From IMG/VR virus record IMGVR_UViG_3300047661_000105, positions 1-32,833 of that record: a stretch of 32,833 nucleotides of DNA. One strand, given 5' to 3'. A program made the position numbers and the translations under genes. Under the pieces are notes generated by a model. That model made no database searches, was not told the DNA's origin, and saw nothing but the letters and a program-made list of their open reading frames with translations. Numbering within the stretch: the stretch's first letter is position 1; each line of letters begins with the position of its first letter. This DNA is from a virus. Positions 30,797-32,833 of this stretch are shown here, piece by piece.

Positions 30797-32833
30797 ATGG
30801 CTGTAGACACCTCGGCAGTCCAAATCACGATCAACGTCGTTGACGGAAACTCCGGCGAAGTCGTCTCCAAGGTCACGCAAAGCCTCGAACAGCTTGGGGC
30901 GGCCGGGGCGACCAATGGTCAGCGCGTCAAGCAGGGCATGGATACCGCCGGAGCGGGCGCGCTTTCGAGCACGGAGAAGACGCGGCTCCTCACGGAAGAA
31001 TTCGGCGTCAGATTGCCGCGCGCGATGATGAAAATGATCGCGCAAAGCAAGATCGCACAGGCGGCATTGAATGCAATCGGCACCGGCCTGATCGCTCTCG
31101 GCGCTATCCAGATCGGCGTCATGGTCTTCACCCAGATTTACGAAGGCGTGAAGAAAATCTATGAGAAGTGGTTCGATGTCGATGGAGCGATTAAAAAATA
31201 CAACTCCTTGGCCGCCGAGGCTGCCTCAAAGAATTTTTATGAGAATGCTGGAATCGATGAGTTGAACGCTGACTTAAGGGAAGCAAATGCTCAGCTAAAC
31301 GAACTCAATCAGAAAAAGGAACTTGCGACGAACAAAAATGCAAGTTGGTCGCAAACCTATGCCATGTTCAATTCGAGCATGAACTCAATAGCCACATTAG
31401 GGATGATTCCCTACAAATATCACTTTAGTGTCGCTGATGCTGGCCATCTCAATGAGTCGCAAGGTCAGAGTGACAGTGACCGCGAAAAACTTCTTGAAAA
31501 GAATCACAAAGAGGCCGTTCAGAAAATCCAGGATGCTTCTCTCGTCGCGCAAGCGAGAGTTCAGGGAATTGCAAAAGAGAAACTGGCACGAAAGGAAGCG
31601 GACGATATAGCTGGGGCTGATCGCAAACATCAGATCGAGCAGCAGAATCTTTTGCATGAGATCACTTCGCGCCCCCAGACAGCAAAGCCTGGAGAAAAGG
31701 GCTACGTAAAGCCTGTAGAGGCTGCTGGTGCGAATGCCTACAAAGCGGAAGAAGATCTCGCAAGGGAGCACGCTCAGGCTGAATTCGAGGCTAAACAAAG
31801 TGAAACCCAACGCGAACACACGCTTGAACTGCGCCATCTTCACGAAGAGGCGCTTGAGAGCGGCCTCCGAGGCAGCCGACTTTATGCGGCGCAGGAAGCA
31901 GCTGCGATCGAAAGCCTGAAAGAAAAGCAAATCTATTCGTCTCAATCGGTAAATGACGTCCGTCGGAAGTTTCACAACGAGGAGGTGAAACGGCTGGAGG
32001 ATATACAGCTGGAGACGGCGAAGATCGAGCGAGAAGCCGAGGCGGCTGGCATGACCGGGATCGCAAAGATCCAGGCCGAGGGTGCAGGCCGCGTGCAGAA
32101 TTTGAACGACGATAAGCGATTCAACGACTATCCGGCGGAGCGCGCCAAACAGATCGCTGCCGCGAACAAGGAAACGAATGCCTCCATCGAGGAAGATTTG
32201 AAGAGCTTTTCCGAGGAGACCGACCGGATCGTCGAAGAGTCGCAAGCGCGGCAATTGAGCGGATTCGCGCGCATACACGCCGAAGCCGATAAGGCAAGAG
32301 CCGATCGGCTGAAGAGTTTCGACACGCTGACGAATGGAATGGATTTAAACAAGCCAGATGCGCAAGCGCAGTTGGATAAGGCCACTAACCAATACGGACA
32401 TAGCTTAGATGCAATCGATCAGAGCGCCAATCAGCAGTCAGATAATCTCTCGCGCCGCAATGCAGGGGAGACGGCTCAGATTGAGTCGGAGGCACGGGCA
32501 AAGTCTATGAGTGCCGAGAAGAACCTAACGGCGCGTATTGAAGCCGAATACGAAGAGCGCATCCGTAAATTTGAAGAGTGGAAACGGCAAGAATTGGCCA
32601 GCGATAAGCTCACGATTGACGAACGCGAATCGATCAACGAAAACGCTGCTCGCCGCGAGGCTGCGGCAATGCAAGAACGTAATGCCGAAATGGTGGAAGC
32701 TGCAAAGGCCGCTCGCGAGAAGATGGCCGGTGAGTTCTCGCGCTTCTTCCGTGATCCGTCGGGCAGTTTGAAAGAACTTGGCGACAAAGCCGCCGGCGAA
32801 GCTGCCGCCGCCATGGTGCAGCGCGTGCAAAAC
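30797..32833 (+). CDS. Tape measure protein, N-terminal part (at least 679 aa)
   Basis: ATG 30797 follows GGAGG; the frame stays open to the window end, 679 codons. An N-terminal region (VDTSAVQITINVVDGNSGEV) leads to a hydrophobic stretch (LNAIGTGLIALGAIQIGVMV, about residues 92-111), then hundreds of residues of Glu/Lys/Ala/Gln-rich coiled coil (EKEAVQKIQ-type heptads). Tape measure proteins set tail length and are ejected with DNA. Gene position after chaperones and the composition support the call. The C-terminal part, including any further membrane or lytic domain, lies outside. Confidence 0.85.
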   Translation, partial: MAVDTSAVQITINVVDGNSGEVVSKVTQSLEQLGAAGATNGQRVKQGMDTAGAGALSSTEKTRLLTEEFGVRLPRAMMKMIAQSKIAQAALNAIGTGLIALGAIQIGVMVFTQIYEGVKKIYEKWFDVDGAIKKYNSLAAEAASKNFYENAGIDELNADLREANAQLNELNQKKELATNKNASWSQTYAMFNSSMNSIATLGMIPYKYHFSVADAGHLNESQGQSDSDREKLLEKNHKEAVQKIQDASLVAQARVQGIAKEKLARKEADDIAGADRKHQIEQQNLLHEITSRPQTAKPGEKGYVKPVEAAGANAYKAEEDLAREHAQAEFEAKQSETQREHTLELRHLHEEALESGLRGSRLYAAQEAAAIESLKEKQIYSSQSVNDVRRKFHNEEVKRLEDIQLETAKIEREAEAAGMTGIAKIQAEGAGRVQNLNDDKRFNDYPAERAKQIAAANKETNASIEEDLKSFSEETDRIVEESQARQLSGFARIHAEADKARADRLKSFDTLTNGMDLNKPDAQAQLDKATNQYGHSLDAIDQSANQQSDNLSRRNAGETAQIESEARAKSMSAEKNLTARIEAEYEERIRKFEEWKRQELASDKLTIDERESINENAARREAAAMQERNAEMVEAAKAAREKMAGEFSRFFRDPSGSLKELGDKAAGEAAAAMVQRVQN

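Noticed and set aside
29867-31045. 392-residue minus-strand frame opposite the tail genes
   Set aside because: Spans a repeat and several gene boundaries; Arg/Leu-rich shadow protein.
31397-32278. 293-residue minus-strand frame opposite the tape measure
   Set aside because: Complement of coiled-coil codons gives Phe/Leu-rich nonsense; the tape measure frame is open throughout.
1-32833. tRNA genes, CRISPR arrays, integrase or attachment sites
   Set aside because: I found none; transposable phages need no tyrosine or serine integrase, and the ends were not identifiable.

Overview
This window is most of a Mu-like transposable phage or prophage. It has a DDE transposase with a MuB-type ATPase, a GemA-like protein, and a Mu-type head operon (terminase subunits, DUF935 portal, F-like minor head protein, protease with nested scaffold, capsid). 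No integrase is visible. The window stops inside the tape measure gene, so the rest of the tail and the right end are missing. The left end is not identifiable. The host is probably an Acidobacteriota bacterium. I infer this from the exported collagen-like fibre protein, moderately high GC and GC-rich structured intergenic repeats, which resemble what I remember from that phylum; it is not proven here.

Layout. Positions 150-3997, minus strand: a conserved small phage protein and a 1160-residue fibre-like protein that starts with an export signal. Positions 4072-13180, minus strand: one tightly packed early operon of about twenty genes, most overlapping by 1 to 8 bases. It starts with a Ner/Cro-like regulator, then two paralogous regulators, transposase and ATPase, many small DNA-binding or zinc-binding proteins, a possible Gam-like protein, GemA, and ends with two related helix-turn-helix proteins that sit where Mu keeps its Mor/C activators. 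Positions 13181-13224: a 44-base divergent control region with a TTGACA-16-TATTCT early promoter overlapped by a perfect operator-like palindrome. Positions 13225-15261, plus strand: a putative lysogeny operon (LexA-type repressor, exported protein, and a stand-alone piece of the F minor head protein) closed by a strong terminator. Positions 15550-18838, plus strand: lysis genes (lysozyme, spanin-like, holin-like) and small membrane or unknown proteins. Positions 18841-28038: DNA packaging and head. Positions 28052-32833: tail, with a tube protein, two chaperone-position genes and the tape measure.

How the genes work together. The repressor should hold the leftward early promoter shut. On induction, probably through SOS-triggered self-cleavage, the early operon would make the transposase and ATPase for replicative transposition, and its last genes are candidates to switch on the rightward late genes. 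No tail-sheath gene lies between the head genes and the tube gene, so the particle may pair a Mu-type head with a long non-contractile tail, as in the D3112/B3 group.

The most interesting points are the minor-head-domain protein inside the lysogeny operon, the apparently leaderless early transcript, the HTH triplet at the end of the early operon, a frame conflict in a small early gene, and a family of hairpin repeats between the tail genes.
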